Positions 25,117 to 33,348 of a stretch of DNA of 64,000 bases are shown here, one piece after another. Source of the DNA: Bog-473 sp963754445 (GTDB taxonomy: Bacteria; Actinomycetota; Acidimicrobiia; Acidimicrobiales; RAAP-2). Position numbers and translations under genes: made by a program. Each line of letters begins with the position of its first letter. Positions within the stretch are counted from its first letter, which is position 1. The DNA lies in the NCBI GenBank assembly GCA_963754445.1, contig CAVWFT010000001.1, positions 1,116,001 to 1,180,000 of the forward strand, given 5' to 3'. The notes beneath the pieces are model-generated. The model searched no databases. It was not told where the DNA came from and saw nothing but the letters and a program-made list of their open reading frames with translations.

Positions 25117-27216
25117 CTACCCCTCCACCTTCGGGATCGACGCCATCAGATGCTCGGGCACCGGGTCGTAGTGGTCGTACTCGACCGAGAAGGAACCCCG
25201 CCCGCCCGTCAACGCCCGCAGGTCCACGGCGTAGCGGGTCAGCTCGGCCGAGGGCGCCGTCGCCGTCACGGTCTGGTATCCCTCCACTTCCCCTGCGCCC
25301 GTCCCCACGATCCGAGCCCGCCGGGACGACAGGTCACCCAGCACGTCGCCCTGGCACTCGTCGGGGATGGTGACCGACAGTCGGGCGATCGGCTCGAGCA
25401 CCACCGGCGCCGCCGAGGCCATGGCCGCGCGCACGGCCTGGGCGGCGGCCATCTTGAAGGACACCTCGTTGGAGTCGACCGAATGCGCCTTGCCGTCGTC
25501 GACCGTGACGGCCACGTCGACCACGGGGTAGCCGTACAGGCCGCCCTGGGCGAACGTCTCGAGGACGCCCTTCTCCACCGCCGGGATGTACTGGCGTGGG
25601 ATGGCCCCGCCCACCACCTCGTCCTTGAACTCGAAGCCCGCCCCCCGGGGCAGCGGCTCCAGGCGCAGGTGGCACACGCCGAACTGTCCGTGCCCACCAG
25701 ATTGCTTCTTGTGCTTGCCCTCGGCCGCCGCCGCAGCGGTGATGGTCTCGCGGTAGGGGATGCGCAGCTCTTCGCGCTCGACGTGCACGTTGCACTTGCG
25801 CGCCAGCCGCTCGAGCGTCACCGCAAGATGCACCTCGCCCGACACCCCGAGCAGCGTCTGATGGGTCTCGTCGTTGCGCGACACCGTGAGGGAGGGGTCC
25901 TCGTCGCACAGGCGCCCGAGGGCCGACATCAGTTTGTCGTCGTCGGCCCGGGTCGCCGGCCGCACCGCCACCGACAGCGCGGGTGCACCCAGCGTCGGGC
26001 CCGGCACCACGATGGGCTGGCCCTTGACGGCCAGCGTGTCGCCGGTGCGCGTGCCGTTGAGCCGGGGCACGGCCACGAAGTCCCCTGCCGTGACGGTCGT
26101 CACCGGGGACGAGGCATGCCCGGCCAGCGCAGCCAGTGCGTGCAGGCGCTCCTCTTCCCGGGTCCGCGTGTTGACCAGCACGGCGTCGGGGGCCAGGGTG
26201 CCCGAGAGCACCTTGCAGAGCGACATCTTGCCGGTGTGCCCGTCGTTGAAGGTCTTGGCCACGGCGAGCACCACCGGCCCGGCGGCGTCGCAGGGCACCT
26301 CGACCACCTCGGCCGACGTCCCGGCCGACGCCAGGGCGGGAGGACGGGAGAACGGTGTCGGACACAGCTCCTCGATCAGGCGGGCCAGCCGGTCCACCCC
26401 GACCCCGCTCGCCGCCGAGCAGCACAGCACCGGGAACACCGCCCCGGCGGCCACGCCCCCCGCCAGCGACTTCTCCAGCTCTGCGTAGTCGATGGTCTCG
26501 CCGTTGAGATAGCGCTCCATGAGATCGTCGTCGCCGACCACGATGCCCTCGACGAGATGCTCGTGCACCGTGTGCTCCTCGTCGACCAGGTCGTCGGGGA
26601 TGGGACCCTCATGGCCGACGGGCGGCACCGTGCCGTCCACCGCCGAGCCGGCCGCCGGTACGTCGTAGTGGGTGGCGGTGTCGTCGAGCAGGTCGATGAC
26701 GCCGTGGAAGTCGGTTTCGTGGCCGATCGGCAACTCGACGGGGGCCACGCCCGCCCCGAAGGTGGCCCGGATCTCGGCCAGGGTGCGGTCGAAGTCGGCC
26801 CGCTCGCGGTCGAGCTTGTTGACCACGACGACCCGGGGCAGGCCGAGCCGCGCCGCCGCCCGCCAGGCGTCCACGGTCTGGGCCTGCACTCCGTCGGTGG
26901 CGCTGACCACGACGACGGCCAGGTCGACGGTGGCCAGCGCGGCCAGCATCTCGCCGGCGAAGTCGGCGTAGCCGGGCGTGTCGAGCAGGTTGACCTTGAC
27001 CCCGTTGACCTCGAAGGAGGCCAGGCTCGTCGAGAGGGAGAGCTGGCGCGCCATCTCCTCGGGCTCGAAGTCCATCACCGTGGTGCCCTTCTCGACGGAC
27101 CCCCGCCGGGCGATGGACCCGGTGGCCGCCAACAAGGCCTCGGCCAGGGTGGTCTTCCCCGCACCGTGATGCCCGACGAGGGCGACGTTGCGGATGGCGG
27201 TCGGGTCGTGTGGCAC
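25117..27216 (-). CDS. Elongation factor G-like GTPase (FusA2-type paralogue)
   Basis: 699 residues with the five-domain EF-G layout. G1 is GHHGAGKT (15-22), G3 DTPG (79-82), G4 NKLD (133-136) and G5 CSA near 270. Two positions differ from translational EF-G. The residue after DTPG, normally the catalytic His of DTPGHVDF, is Tyr (DTPGYADF), and the switch I RGITI segment is RQLSLSTS. These match the EF-G2/FusA2 subfamily, whose exact role is not settled. GTG 27216 is the only early start. It reads leftward, opposite the surrounding thrS-pgsA backbone, so it is an insertion relative to the mycobacterial order. Confidence 0.9.
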   Translation of the reverse strand: MPHDPTAIRNVALVGHHGAGKTTLAEALLAATGSIARRGSVEKGTTVMDFEPEEMARQLSLSTSLASFEVNGVKVNLLDTPGYADFAGEMLAALATVDLAVVVVSATDGVQAQTVDAWRAAARLGLPRVVVVNKLDRERADFDRTLAEIRATFGAGVAPVELPIGHETDFHGVIDLLDDTATHYDVPAAGSAVDGTVPPVGHEGPIPDDLVDEEHTVHEHLVEGIVVGDDDLMERYLNGETIDYAELEKSLAGGVAAGAVFPVLCCSAASGVGVDRLARLIEELCPTPFSRPPALASAGTSAEVVEVPCDAAGPVVLAVAKTFNDGHTGKMSLCKVLSGTLAPDAVLVNTRTREEERLHALAALAGHASSPVTTVTAGDFVAVPRLNGTRTGDTLAVKGQPIVVPGPTLGAPALSVAVRPATRADDDKLMSALGRLCDEDPSLTVSRNDETHQTLLGVSGEVHLAVTLERLARKCNVHVEREELRIPYRETITAAAAAEGKHKKQSGGHGQFGVCHLRLEPLPRGAGFEFKDEVVGGAIPRQYIPAVEKGVLETFAQGGLYGYPVVDVAVTVDDGKAHSVDSNEVSFKMAAAQAVRAAMASAAPVVLEPIARLSVTIPDECQGDVLGDLSSRRARIVGTGAGEVEGYQTVTATAPSAELTRYAVDLRALTGGRGSFSVEYDHYDPVPEHLMASIPKVEG

Positions 27217-27359
27217 GGGTGTCCCTCCCCAGTACGGCGTGAGGACCTGGAGTTTACGACCGGCCCCGCCGGCTCGCTCGGGCGGCTCGGCGCCCCGTCT
27301 GCCCTGCCCTCTGGGCGGTCACCCCGCGGGTCCGCCGGACCGCTGCGCCGGGGAGTCCC

Positions 27360-28295
27360 TCAGGGCGACCCGGACCCCGACGGCGGCGGGGTGTCGAGAG
27401 CGGACGCCGACTCCTCGCGCGCGGCGGCTCGAGGGTCCGAGCGGTTCTGCTGCGCCGCGATGGCGGGGTCGTAGGCCCGCACGACGGAGAGCCGCCAGAA
27501 GACGGCCAAGGTGTCGACGAGCAACGACCACACCGCCCGGACCGAGATGGTGCTGGTGAAGCGCTCCTCGATGCGCACCGGTGCCTCGACGATACGGGTG
27601 TAGCCCAACCGCCGGGCCAGGACGAGAAGTTCGAGGTCGAGGGCGAAGCGGCTCTCGCGCAACAACGGCAACACGTCCGCGATCACGGCGCGGTCGACGA
27701 GCTTGATGCCGACCTGGGTGTCCTTGACGTTGAGTCGGAACAGGAGATGGATCAGCCGTTGGTATCCCCACGAGTACAGGCGGCGCAGGGGCGGGTAGTG
27801 GACCGACGACCCGGGATGGCGCTTGCTCCCGATGATGATGTCGGGGTGTTCGGCCTGCATGACCGACACGAAAGGGGCCAGGAACTCTGGTGAGATGTCA
27901 CCGTCGGCGTCGATGAACCCGAGGTAGCGTCCCCGCCCCATGCCCAACCCCTCGCGCAGGGCGTGGCCCTTGCCGACGTGCTCGAACTCGAGTCGGCGCA
28001 CGACGCTCTCGGGAAAGCCGTCGAGGGTGAACGGGCTGCCGTCGGTGGAGCCGTCCGAGACGGTGATGATCTCGAAGCGCATCTGCGACGCGTCGAGCAC
28101 CCGCACCATCTGGGCCACCGTCGTCCGCAGCCGCTCACCGGGGTTGTAATACGGCACCACGATCGTGACGTCGAGCGAGGGCTCGGGAAGGACCGGTGCC
28201 ACGTCGGGTGCTTCCCCAACGCTCGTCGGCTCCAGGCTCGTCGGCTCCACGCTCGTCGGCTCGGACACCGGCACCATCACCTCACGTCGTGACAC
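27360..28295 (-). CDS. Family 2 glycosyltransferase, dolichol-phosphate mannose synthase-like
   Basis: 311 residues. The GT-A fold begins at DVTIVVPYYNPGERLRTTV, with VSDGSTDGSP, the DAD-type metal site IDADGDISPEF, and DTQVGIKLVDR in the acceptor region. Together these resemble polyprenyl-phosphate mannose or glucose synthases. There are no strong membrane helices, so it would work at the cytoplasmic membrane face. The N-terminal 35 residues contain three EPTS(V/L) repeats encoded by a 15-base tandem repeat (about 28217-28262). GTG 28295 or ATG 28277 could be the start. It is divergent from pgsA. Confidence 0.88.
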   Translation of the reverse strand: MSRREVMVPVSEPTSVEPTSLEPTSVGEAPDVAPVLPEPSLDVTIVVPYYNPGERLRTTVAQMVRVLDASQMRFEIITVSDGSTDGSPFTLDGFPESVVRRLEFEHVGKGHALREGLGMGRGRYLGFIDADGDISPEFLAPFVSVMQAEHPDIIIGSKRHPGSSVHYPPLRRLYSWGYQRLIHLLFRLNVKDTQVGIKLVDRAVIADVLPLLRESRFALDLELLVLARRLGYTRIVEAPVRIEERFTSTISVRAVWSLLVDTLAVFWRLSVVRAYDPAIAAQQNRSDPRAAAREESASALDTPPPSGSGSP

Positions 28296-28449
28296 GCGTC
28301 GTCGTGCGCGTCGGGGGCGTTTCGCCGCAGGCAGGCTATCGGACCGCTTCGCCCCTCCCGTGGCCCGCAGTAGCCGTATCCGCCCGAGACCGCCGAGCCC
28401 TGGGAGTTCGATGTCGAGCCCGCGACGCCGTGTGTCGTCGCCGTCACCG

Positions 28450-28655
28450 TCGGGACGGCTCCTTCCTGGCGTGACTTGTTCCTGGCGTGACTTGTGACTT
28501 GTTCCAGGCGTGACTCGGGCTGACGAGGGTCGAGGTGGCCTTGGCCAGCGTGACGGTGAAGGTCACCCCGCCCGACGGCACCATGGACCGCGAGTGCTGA
28601 TCCGCCCCCGTTCTCGGTCACCGTGACCGCCGTCGTCTTGGTGCTGACGCGGGCC
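28450..28655 (-). pseudogene. Possible remnant of an Ig-like repeat protein
   Basis: The minus-strand frames read VSTKTTAVTVTENGGG and then, after a one-base frame change, GGVTFTVTLAKATSTLV. These alternating Thr/Val strands resemble bacterial Ig-like domains of surface proteins. There is no start, the frame is broken and stops follow. Chance similarity is possible. Confidence 0.22.
28463..28517. repeat. 16-base tandem repeat
   Basis: Two exact copies of ttcctggcgtgacttg are followed by a 7-base fragment (tgacttg) and a third copy with two changes. Non-coding. Confidence 0.85.
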
Positions 28656-28915
28656 GGGAAGGGGGGTGCTCAGGGCGGCGGCAGCCAGCTGGGTGCCGGG
28701 AGGTCGAGGCGGCGGCCGGAGCTGCGCACGGCTAAGGCGCTGCGCCAGGTTCTTTTCGCGGTCACGCCGGCGTACGGCCGCCCGCCGGCCCGAGATTCCC
28801 CCATTGCGGGTTGCAACCCCTCTGAACTGGGGGAGCGCCTCTCAGGCCGCTCGAGGGTATGGGGCCGGCCTCGGCCCGTGGACACGCGGTACCCCGAGTT
28901 TCCGTGACCCGATGA

Positions 28916-28921
28916 TAAACT
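28916..28921 (+). promoter_or_regulatory. Candidate -10 hexamer for pgsA
   Basis: TAAACT stands in the only AT-rich stretch of the gap, 53 bases before the pgsA ATG. It would give a leader of about 45 bases carrying the GAGGAG ribosome site. Confidence 0.4.
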
Positions 28922-28974
28922 TTTGCAAACAGCACACCCGCTTCACTTCGGGTGGGCGCATCACGAGGAGTTCC

Positions 28975-29859
28975 ATGTTCGACGGTCGTTGGCGAGCAGC
29001 GGTCGATCGGTCCACAGGTCCGGTCGGGACGGCGCTGCATCGCCGGGGTGTCACCGCTGACGTTCTGACGGCGACGGGACTCGTGTCGGCGACGTTCACC
29101 GCCGTGCTGATCGCCAGCGGGCACCTGCACCTGGCCATCGTGATGTTGACCGTGACCGGTCTGCACGACCTCCTCGACGGTCCCGTGGCCAAGGCGGCCG
29201 GCACGGCGTCGGTCCGCGGCGCGTTCTTCGATTCGGTGACCGACCGGGTGGCCGATGCCGTCCTCATGGTGGGAGCCGCCTGGTACCTGATGGACCGGGG
29301 CGAGGGTCATCTCGCGCTCCTTCCCGTGGCCATCCTGGCCGTGACCGCACTGGTGTCCTACGAGCGGGCCAAGGCCGAGTCCCTGGGGCTTTCGGCCAAG
29401 GGCGGCCTGATGGAACGGGCCGAACGGATCGTCCTGCTGGGCATCGCGCTCCTGAGTGCCACCTTCTTCGTCCCGGTGCTCTGGGTCATGCTCGTGCTCG
29501 TCTCCTTCACCGCGCTGGCGCGCTTCGTGCGGGTGTGGAACATGGCATCGGGTCGTGACAAGGTCGTACGCCGCCGTCTCGAGGCCCGGCGCAACGGCGG
29601 CGTCGACTCGCGCTGGCGCGCCTGGCGGGAGAGCCGCACCTCCGAAGGCGTCCCCCGGCGTGAACTGACTCGGCGCACCAGCACCACGGGCGAGCCGGTC
29701 GGCCGGTGGCGAGCCCGGCGCCAGGAGGCACTGAGCAGCCGGAGTGGACGCACGCTGCGCGAGCGTCGCAGGGTGGCCCGTGGACATGCGGACGGCACTG
29801 CGTCGGCGCCGAGGGCGAGCAGTCGGCGGGCTCGGCCCGGTTCCGGTCCGCCTTCCTGA
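28975..29859 (+). CDS. pgsA: CDP-alcohol phosphatidyltransferase, probable phosphatidylinositol(-phosphate) synthase
   Basis: 294 residues. It condenses CDP-diacylglycerol with an inositol alcohol to make the PI anchor of mannosides. The CDP-OH-P signature is complete: D65, D68-G69, A72, G82, D86 and D90. The usual Arg of DGxxAR is Lys (K73). About five membrane helices follow. The last ~95 residues are a basic, Arg/Ser-rich tail that relatives in mycobacteria lack. ATG 28975 has GAGGAG 5 bases upstream. patA and pimA follow in the same direction, as in M. tuberculosis Rv2612c-Rv2610c, which is why PI(P) synthase is preferred over PG-phosphate synthase. Confidence 0.88.
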   Translation: MFDGRWRAAVDRSTGPVGTALHRRGVTADVLTATGLVSATFTAVLIASGHLHLAIVMLTVTGLHDLLDGPVAKAAGTASVRGAFFDSVTDRVADAVLMVGAAWYLMDRGEGHLALLPVAILAVTALVSYERAKAESLGLSAKGGLMERAERIVLLGIALLSATFFVPVLWVMLVLVSFTALARFVRVWNMASGRDKVVRRRLEARRNGGVDSRWRAWRESRTSEGVPRRELTRRTSTTGEPVGRWRARRQEALSSRSGRTLRERRRVARGHADGTASAPRASSRRARPGSGPPS

Positions 29860-29935
29860 GCGACCCGGCGTCGGCCTCGTCGTCGAATCCGTTCAACTGC
29901 GCGCCCTGTGATGCCTCCCCGATGAGCTTCGGCCG

Positions 29936-30847
29936 GTGAGCCCGTGGCGCGACCACGTCAAGTATCTGACCTATCGCGGCCTCGGCGAGGCGATGGGGCG
30001 GCTCCCCGCCCCGGTGGCCTACACGGCTGCCGCGGGCATCTCACTGGCCATGGCCTGGCGGGGTGGGCCCACCTTGGCCATGAACGAACGGCATGTGCGC
30101 CGGGTACTGACCAGCGAGTGCGTCGAGGGCATCGAGCCGGACCCCGCGCTGGTGCGACGCATCAGCCGGCGCACCTTCCGCGAGTACGCCCGCTACTGGG
30201 CCGACGGCTCCCGGCTGCCCTACGTCGGAGAGGACGGCATCAGGGCCCGGTTCCGGTTGGAATCGGGTGAGGAACATCTGCGCCAGGCCTTCGCACTCGG
30301 ACGTGGCATCGTCATGGCCTTGCCCCATGTCGGCAGCTGGGAGTGGGGTGGGGCCTGGCTGGCGCTCGAGGGCATGCCGATGACCGCGGTGGTCGAACGG
30401 GTCGAACCAGACGAGCTCTTCGCCTGGTTCCTGGCCCAACGGGCCGACATGGGCCTGACCGGGATCCCACTGGGCGAAGGTTCGAGCGCCGGGCTGTTGC
30501 GTGCCCTCAAGGCGGGCAACATCGCCGGGCTGGTGAGCGACCGGGATCTGGTGGGCAACGGCGTGGAGGTCGAGTTCTTCGGTGAGAAGACGACGCTGCC
30601 CGGCGGTGCGGCCACGCTGGCCCTGCGTACGGGGGCGCCGTTGCTGCCCGTGGTGGTCTACTCGGGCCCAGGTGACTGGCACACCGGTGTCGTCCACCCC
30701 CCGCTCGACACCGAACGGCGGGGCTCGTTACGCGACGAGGTGACGCGGCTGACCCAGGAGCTGGCCCACGTCTTCGAGGGTGACATCCGGGCCCACCCCG
30801 AGCAGTGGCACCTCTACCAGCCGAACTGGCCCAGCGATCCCCGGTAG
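29936..30847 (+). CDS. patA: Phosphatidylinositol mannoside acyltransferase (LpxL/HtrB family)
   Basis: 303 residues from GTG 29936. It acylates the mannose of PIM using acyl-CoA. The HX4E active site is PHVGSWEWGG, followed by the family segments GLVSDRDLVG (Asp-Arg pair) and FFGEKTTLPGGAATLAL. The N-terminus carries one hydrophobic helix for membrane association. Its position between pgsA and pimA equals that of Rv2611c. Confidence 0.92.
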   Translation: MSPWRDHVKYLTYRGLGEAMGRLPAPVAYTAAAGISLAMAWRGGPTLAMNERHVRRVLTSECVEGIEPDPALVRRISRRTFREYARYWADGSRLPYVGEDGIRARFRLESGEEHLRQAFALGRGIVMALPHVGSWEWGGAWLALEGMPMTAVVERVEPDELFAWFLAQRADMGLTGIPLGEGSSAGLLRALKAGNIAGLVSDRDLVGNGVEVEFFGEKTTLPGGAATLALRTGAPLLPVVVYSGPGDWHTGVVHPPLDTERRGSLRDEVTRLTQELAHVFEGDIRAHPEQWHLYQPNWPSDPR

Positions 30848-30854
30848 GTCGGCC

Positions 30855-31958
30855 ATGAGGATCGCCATGGTCTCCCCGTACGCGTTGACCCGTTGGGGCG
30901 GCGTGCAGGGTCAGGCCATGGGCCTGGCTCGTGCCCTGCGCGCCCTCGACCACGAGGTCGTCGTCCTCGGACCGGCCGACGCCGACGTGGCCATTCCCGA
31001 CGCGGTGGGGGAGCACTACGTCTTCGGCCGACCGACCGGTGTGGCCACCAACGGCTCGGTGGCCCCGGTGGCGCTGGCGCCGGCGGCGCCGGTTCGGGTC
31101 GAGCGGTACGTGCGATCGGGCCATTTCGACGTCGTGCACGTCCACGAACCCTTGGCCCCGCTGGCCGCCTACGGACTGGTTCTGCGGCCTCCCGCACCGA
31201 TGGTGGCGACCTACCACCGGGCCGGCGTCAGTCGGGCCCTGGCGCCGCTGCGGCCCCTGGCCTCCTACGTCGGCCGCCAGATGCGCGTGCGGGTCGCGGT
31301 GTCCGAGGAGGCCCGCCGGACGGCTGAGCGTGCGGGCGGGGGCGAGTTCGAGGTGCTGTTCAACGGCATCGAGCTGGGTCGTTTCGAGTCGGCGGTACCG
31401 GTGCACGATCCACAGGGGCGTCCGGTGATCGTGTTCGTCGGCCGTCACGAGGAGCGCAAGGGCCTGGCCGTGCTCCTCGACGCATTCGATCGTGTGGCGC
31501 CGCCGGCCGTTCTGTGGATCGTCGGCGACGGTCCCGACGGGGAGGCCCTGCGACGCCGCCATCCCGACTCCGAGCGCGTGCGCTGGCTCGGCGCCCTCGG
31601 CGACGAGGAGTTGGCCGCTCGTCTCGCGGGGGCGGACGTGTTCTGTGCGCCGGCGGTGGGTGGAGAGTCCTTCGGCGTCGTCCTGCTCGAAGGCATGGCT
31701 GCGGGCTGTGCCGTCATCGCCTCCGACATCGCGGGCTATCGGTCCGCCGCGGGAGCGAAGGCCACACTCGTCGAACCCTCCAACGTCGCCGCGCTGGCCG
31801 CGGCGCTGGGGGAGGCGCTGGCCGATGCGTCGGCGGCGGAGGGTCGTTCGGATCCTCGAGCCCTCGCCGCGGCGCGCCGACACGCCGCGGCCTGGTCGAT
31901 GGACACCCTGGCCGAGCGCTACGTCGAGATCTATCAGCGGGCGTTGGTCGCGCTCTGA
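30855..31958 (+). CDS. pimA: Phosphatidylinositol alpha-mannosyltransferase (GT4)
   Basis: 367 residues from ATG 30855, starting 7 bases after patA. It transfers mannose from GDP-mannose to the 2-position of PI inositol, the first PIM step. The GT-B fold begins MRIAMVSPYALTRWGGVQGQ with a flexible Gly-Gly loop. The C-domain shows VFVGRHEERKGLAVLLDAF, and the nucleotide-sugar Glu motif lies in PAVGGESFGVVLLEGMAAG. These match PimA closely, including the membrane-binding basic region RPLASYVGRQMRVRV. Confidence 0.93.
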   Translation: MRIAMVSPYALTRWGGVQGQAMGLARALRALDHEVVVLGPADADVAIPDAVGEHYVFGRPTGVATNGSVAPVALAPAAPVRVERYVRSGHFDVVHVHEPLAPLAAYGLVLRPPAPMVATYHRAGVSRALAPLRPLASYVGRQMRVRVAVSEEARRTAERAGGGEFEVLFNGIELGRFESAVPVHDPQGRPVIVFVGRHEERKGLAVLLDAFDRVAPPAVLWIVGDGPDGEALRRRHPDSERVRWLGALGDEELAARLAGADVFCAPAVGGESFGVVLLEGMAAGCAVIASDIAGYRSAAGAKATLVEPSNVAALAAALGEALADASAAEGRSDPRALAAARRHAAAWSMDTLAERYVEIYQRALVAL

Positions 31959-32070
31959 CCGCGACGTCGGCATCTTCGTCCGGGGCGAGTCGCTCCACCC
32001 GCCCTCGATCCCCGATGAACGTCTCGCAGACGAATCACAGCGACAAAAAGGCCAGCGACACGGACCTTTC

Positions 32071-32096
32071 CCGGCCCCTGGGACCGAGGGGTCCGG
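32071..32096 (+). terminator. Hairpin between pimA and the M48 peptidase
   Basis: CCGG-CCCCT pairs with AGGGG-T-CCGG (one bulged T) around a 7-base loop. An alternative GGACC/GGTCC stem with a 4-base loop overlaps it. It lies about 110 bases after pimA and just before the next promoter. Confidence 0.4.
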
Positions 32097-32107
32097 CACG
32101 GGTGCTT

Positions 32108-32113
32108 TAGGCT
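32108..32113 (+). promoter_or_regulatory. -10 hexamer for the M48 peptidase gene
   Basis: TAGGCT lies 9 bases before ATG 32123, with no Shine-Dalgarno sequence between. A leaderless or nearly leaderless transcript is likely. Confidence 0.4.
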
Positions 32114-32122
32114 GGCTGGCCC

Positions 32123-33316
32123 ATGGCTGACTCGACCGACTCCCCGCAGACCCCTTCGCGATCGTCCGGAGGCGGCGGAGGGAACGGTGCCGGGCGCTCC
32201 AGCGGCGCCAACGGCGGAGGCGGCAGTTCGAGCAATCGCAATCGAAATCGAAATCGGAACCGCAACAGGAACCGCTCCGGCTCCGGCTCCGGTGGCGCCG
32301 GCGCGAAGACGACCGGCTCGGGCGGCGGTCAGGGCGCCCGTCCTCAGAAGAAGGCATCGGGCGGAGGCGGGGGGCAACGACAGGGCGGCGGCAACCGCAG
32401 CGGCGCCAACCGGTCCCGTTCGCGTGGTCAGGGCGGCGGAGGACAGAGGACGAACCAGTCCCGGAGCGCCGTGGCCGTTGCCCCGGCTCCACCCCTGCCG
32501 CCGATCGAGGTGGAACCGAGCCTCGGGGCATCGAAGATCTTTCCGGCCGAAGTCGCAGGCAATCGTCGGCGAGCCGTGCTCCTGTGTGCGGCGACGGCCG
32601 CGGTACCCGCCGTCCTCATCGGCGCACTCCTGGGGGTGGCGCTGAATTTCGTGCTGGGGATCGTGGCACTGCTCGTCGTGGGCGCCGCCTGCATGCTCGC
32701 CTTGTGGCGCGCCGCGCCCACGTTCGCCATGCAGCGCATCGGGGCGCACGCGGTCGAGGAATTCGAGCATCCACGGCTCTTCAACGTGACGGACGGTCTG
32801 TGCTCGACCTTCGGCCTGGCCATGCCCACACTGCACGTGCTCGACGACGACGTCCCCAATGCATGCGCACTGGGCCGCGATGCCCGACGTTCCGAGCTGG
32901 TCGTCACATCGGGCTTGCTCCGGCTGCTCGACCCGATCCAGCTCGAGGGGGTCATCGCCCACGAACTCGCCCACGTCAAGAGGGGCGACAACGGGTTGTC
33001 CTGTGTGGGCATCACTCTGGCCACCTTCCTCGGCGGCGAGCGCATGCTTCGTCGGTGCGTCGGGACCAACCGCGAATACCGGGCCGACGTCGTCGGCGCC
33101 TCCGCGGTCCGCTACTCCCGCGGCCTGCTCGACGCCCTCCAGCTCATGATGGCCGCGCCGGACCCTGGGCCAGGATCGTTCTTCGGCGCCGCGAGCCGAT
33201 TCGGGCCGACCCGCTGGGTCTGGGTGGACCCGTCGGTCGGTCACCGGAACGAGGCGCCCGTGCCTGGCGATCTCGATGTCACCCCCGTCCGGGCCGCTGC
33301 GCTGAGCGAGTGGTGA
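32123..33316 (+). CDS. M48 family membrane zinc metallopeptidase with a long disordered N-terminal tail
   Basis: 397 residues. The first ~120 are Gly/Ser/Asn/Arg-rich with seven consecutive Asn-Arg pairs and GGGGGQRQGGG-type runs. Two membrane helices follow (about 150-195), then an HtpX-like peptidase domain. Zinc ligands are H280, H284 of AHELAHV with catalytic E281, and E318 of REYRADVVGA. HtpX relatives degrade misfolded membrane proteins. The tail is unlike ordinary HtpX, and its repeat bases (aatcgaaatcgcaatcg type) differ in composition from the neighbours. It has its own promoter and ends 32 bases before pdxS. Confidence 0.85.
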   Translation: MADSTDSPQTPSRSSGGGGGNGAGRSSGANGGGGSSSNRNRNRNRNRNRNRSGSGSGGAGAKTTGSGGGQGARPQKKASGGGGGQRQGGGNRSGANRSRSRGQGGGGQRTNQSRSAVAVAPAPPLPPIEVEPSLGASKIFPAEVAGNRRRAVLLCAATAAVPAVLIGALLGVALNFVLGIVALLVVGAACMLALWRAAPTFAMQRIGAHAVEEFEHPRLFNVTDGLCSTFGLAMPTLHVLDDDVPNACALGRDARRSELVVTSGLLRLLDPIQLEGVIAHELAHVKRGDNGLSCVGITLATFLGGERMLRRCVGTNREYRADVVGASAVRYSRGLLDALQLMMAAPDPGPGSFFGAASRFGPTRWVWVDPSVGHRNEAPVPGDLDVTPVRAAALSEW

Positions 33317-33336
33317 GAGCGGCCCGTTTCCCCTCG

Positions 33337-33342
33337 TAGACT
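33337..33342 (+). promoter_or_regulatory. -10 hexamer for a leaderless pdxS transcript
   Basis: TAGACT is followed by exactly 6 bases and the pdxS ATG. No ribosome site lies between the upstream stop and the ATG. Confidence 0.55.
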
Positions 33343-33348
33343 GGTTCC

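Larger units (their letters stand above)
28296..28974. other. Intergenic region, 679 bases, before pgsA
   Basis: No intact gene is supported. The block holds a 16-base tandem repeat (28463-28517), a possible Ig-like gene remnant on the minus strand (28450-28655), and the pgsA promoter region at its right end, where the sequence becomes AT-richer (gatgataaacttttgcaaac). Confidence 0.5.
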
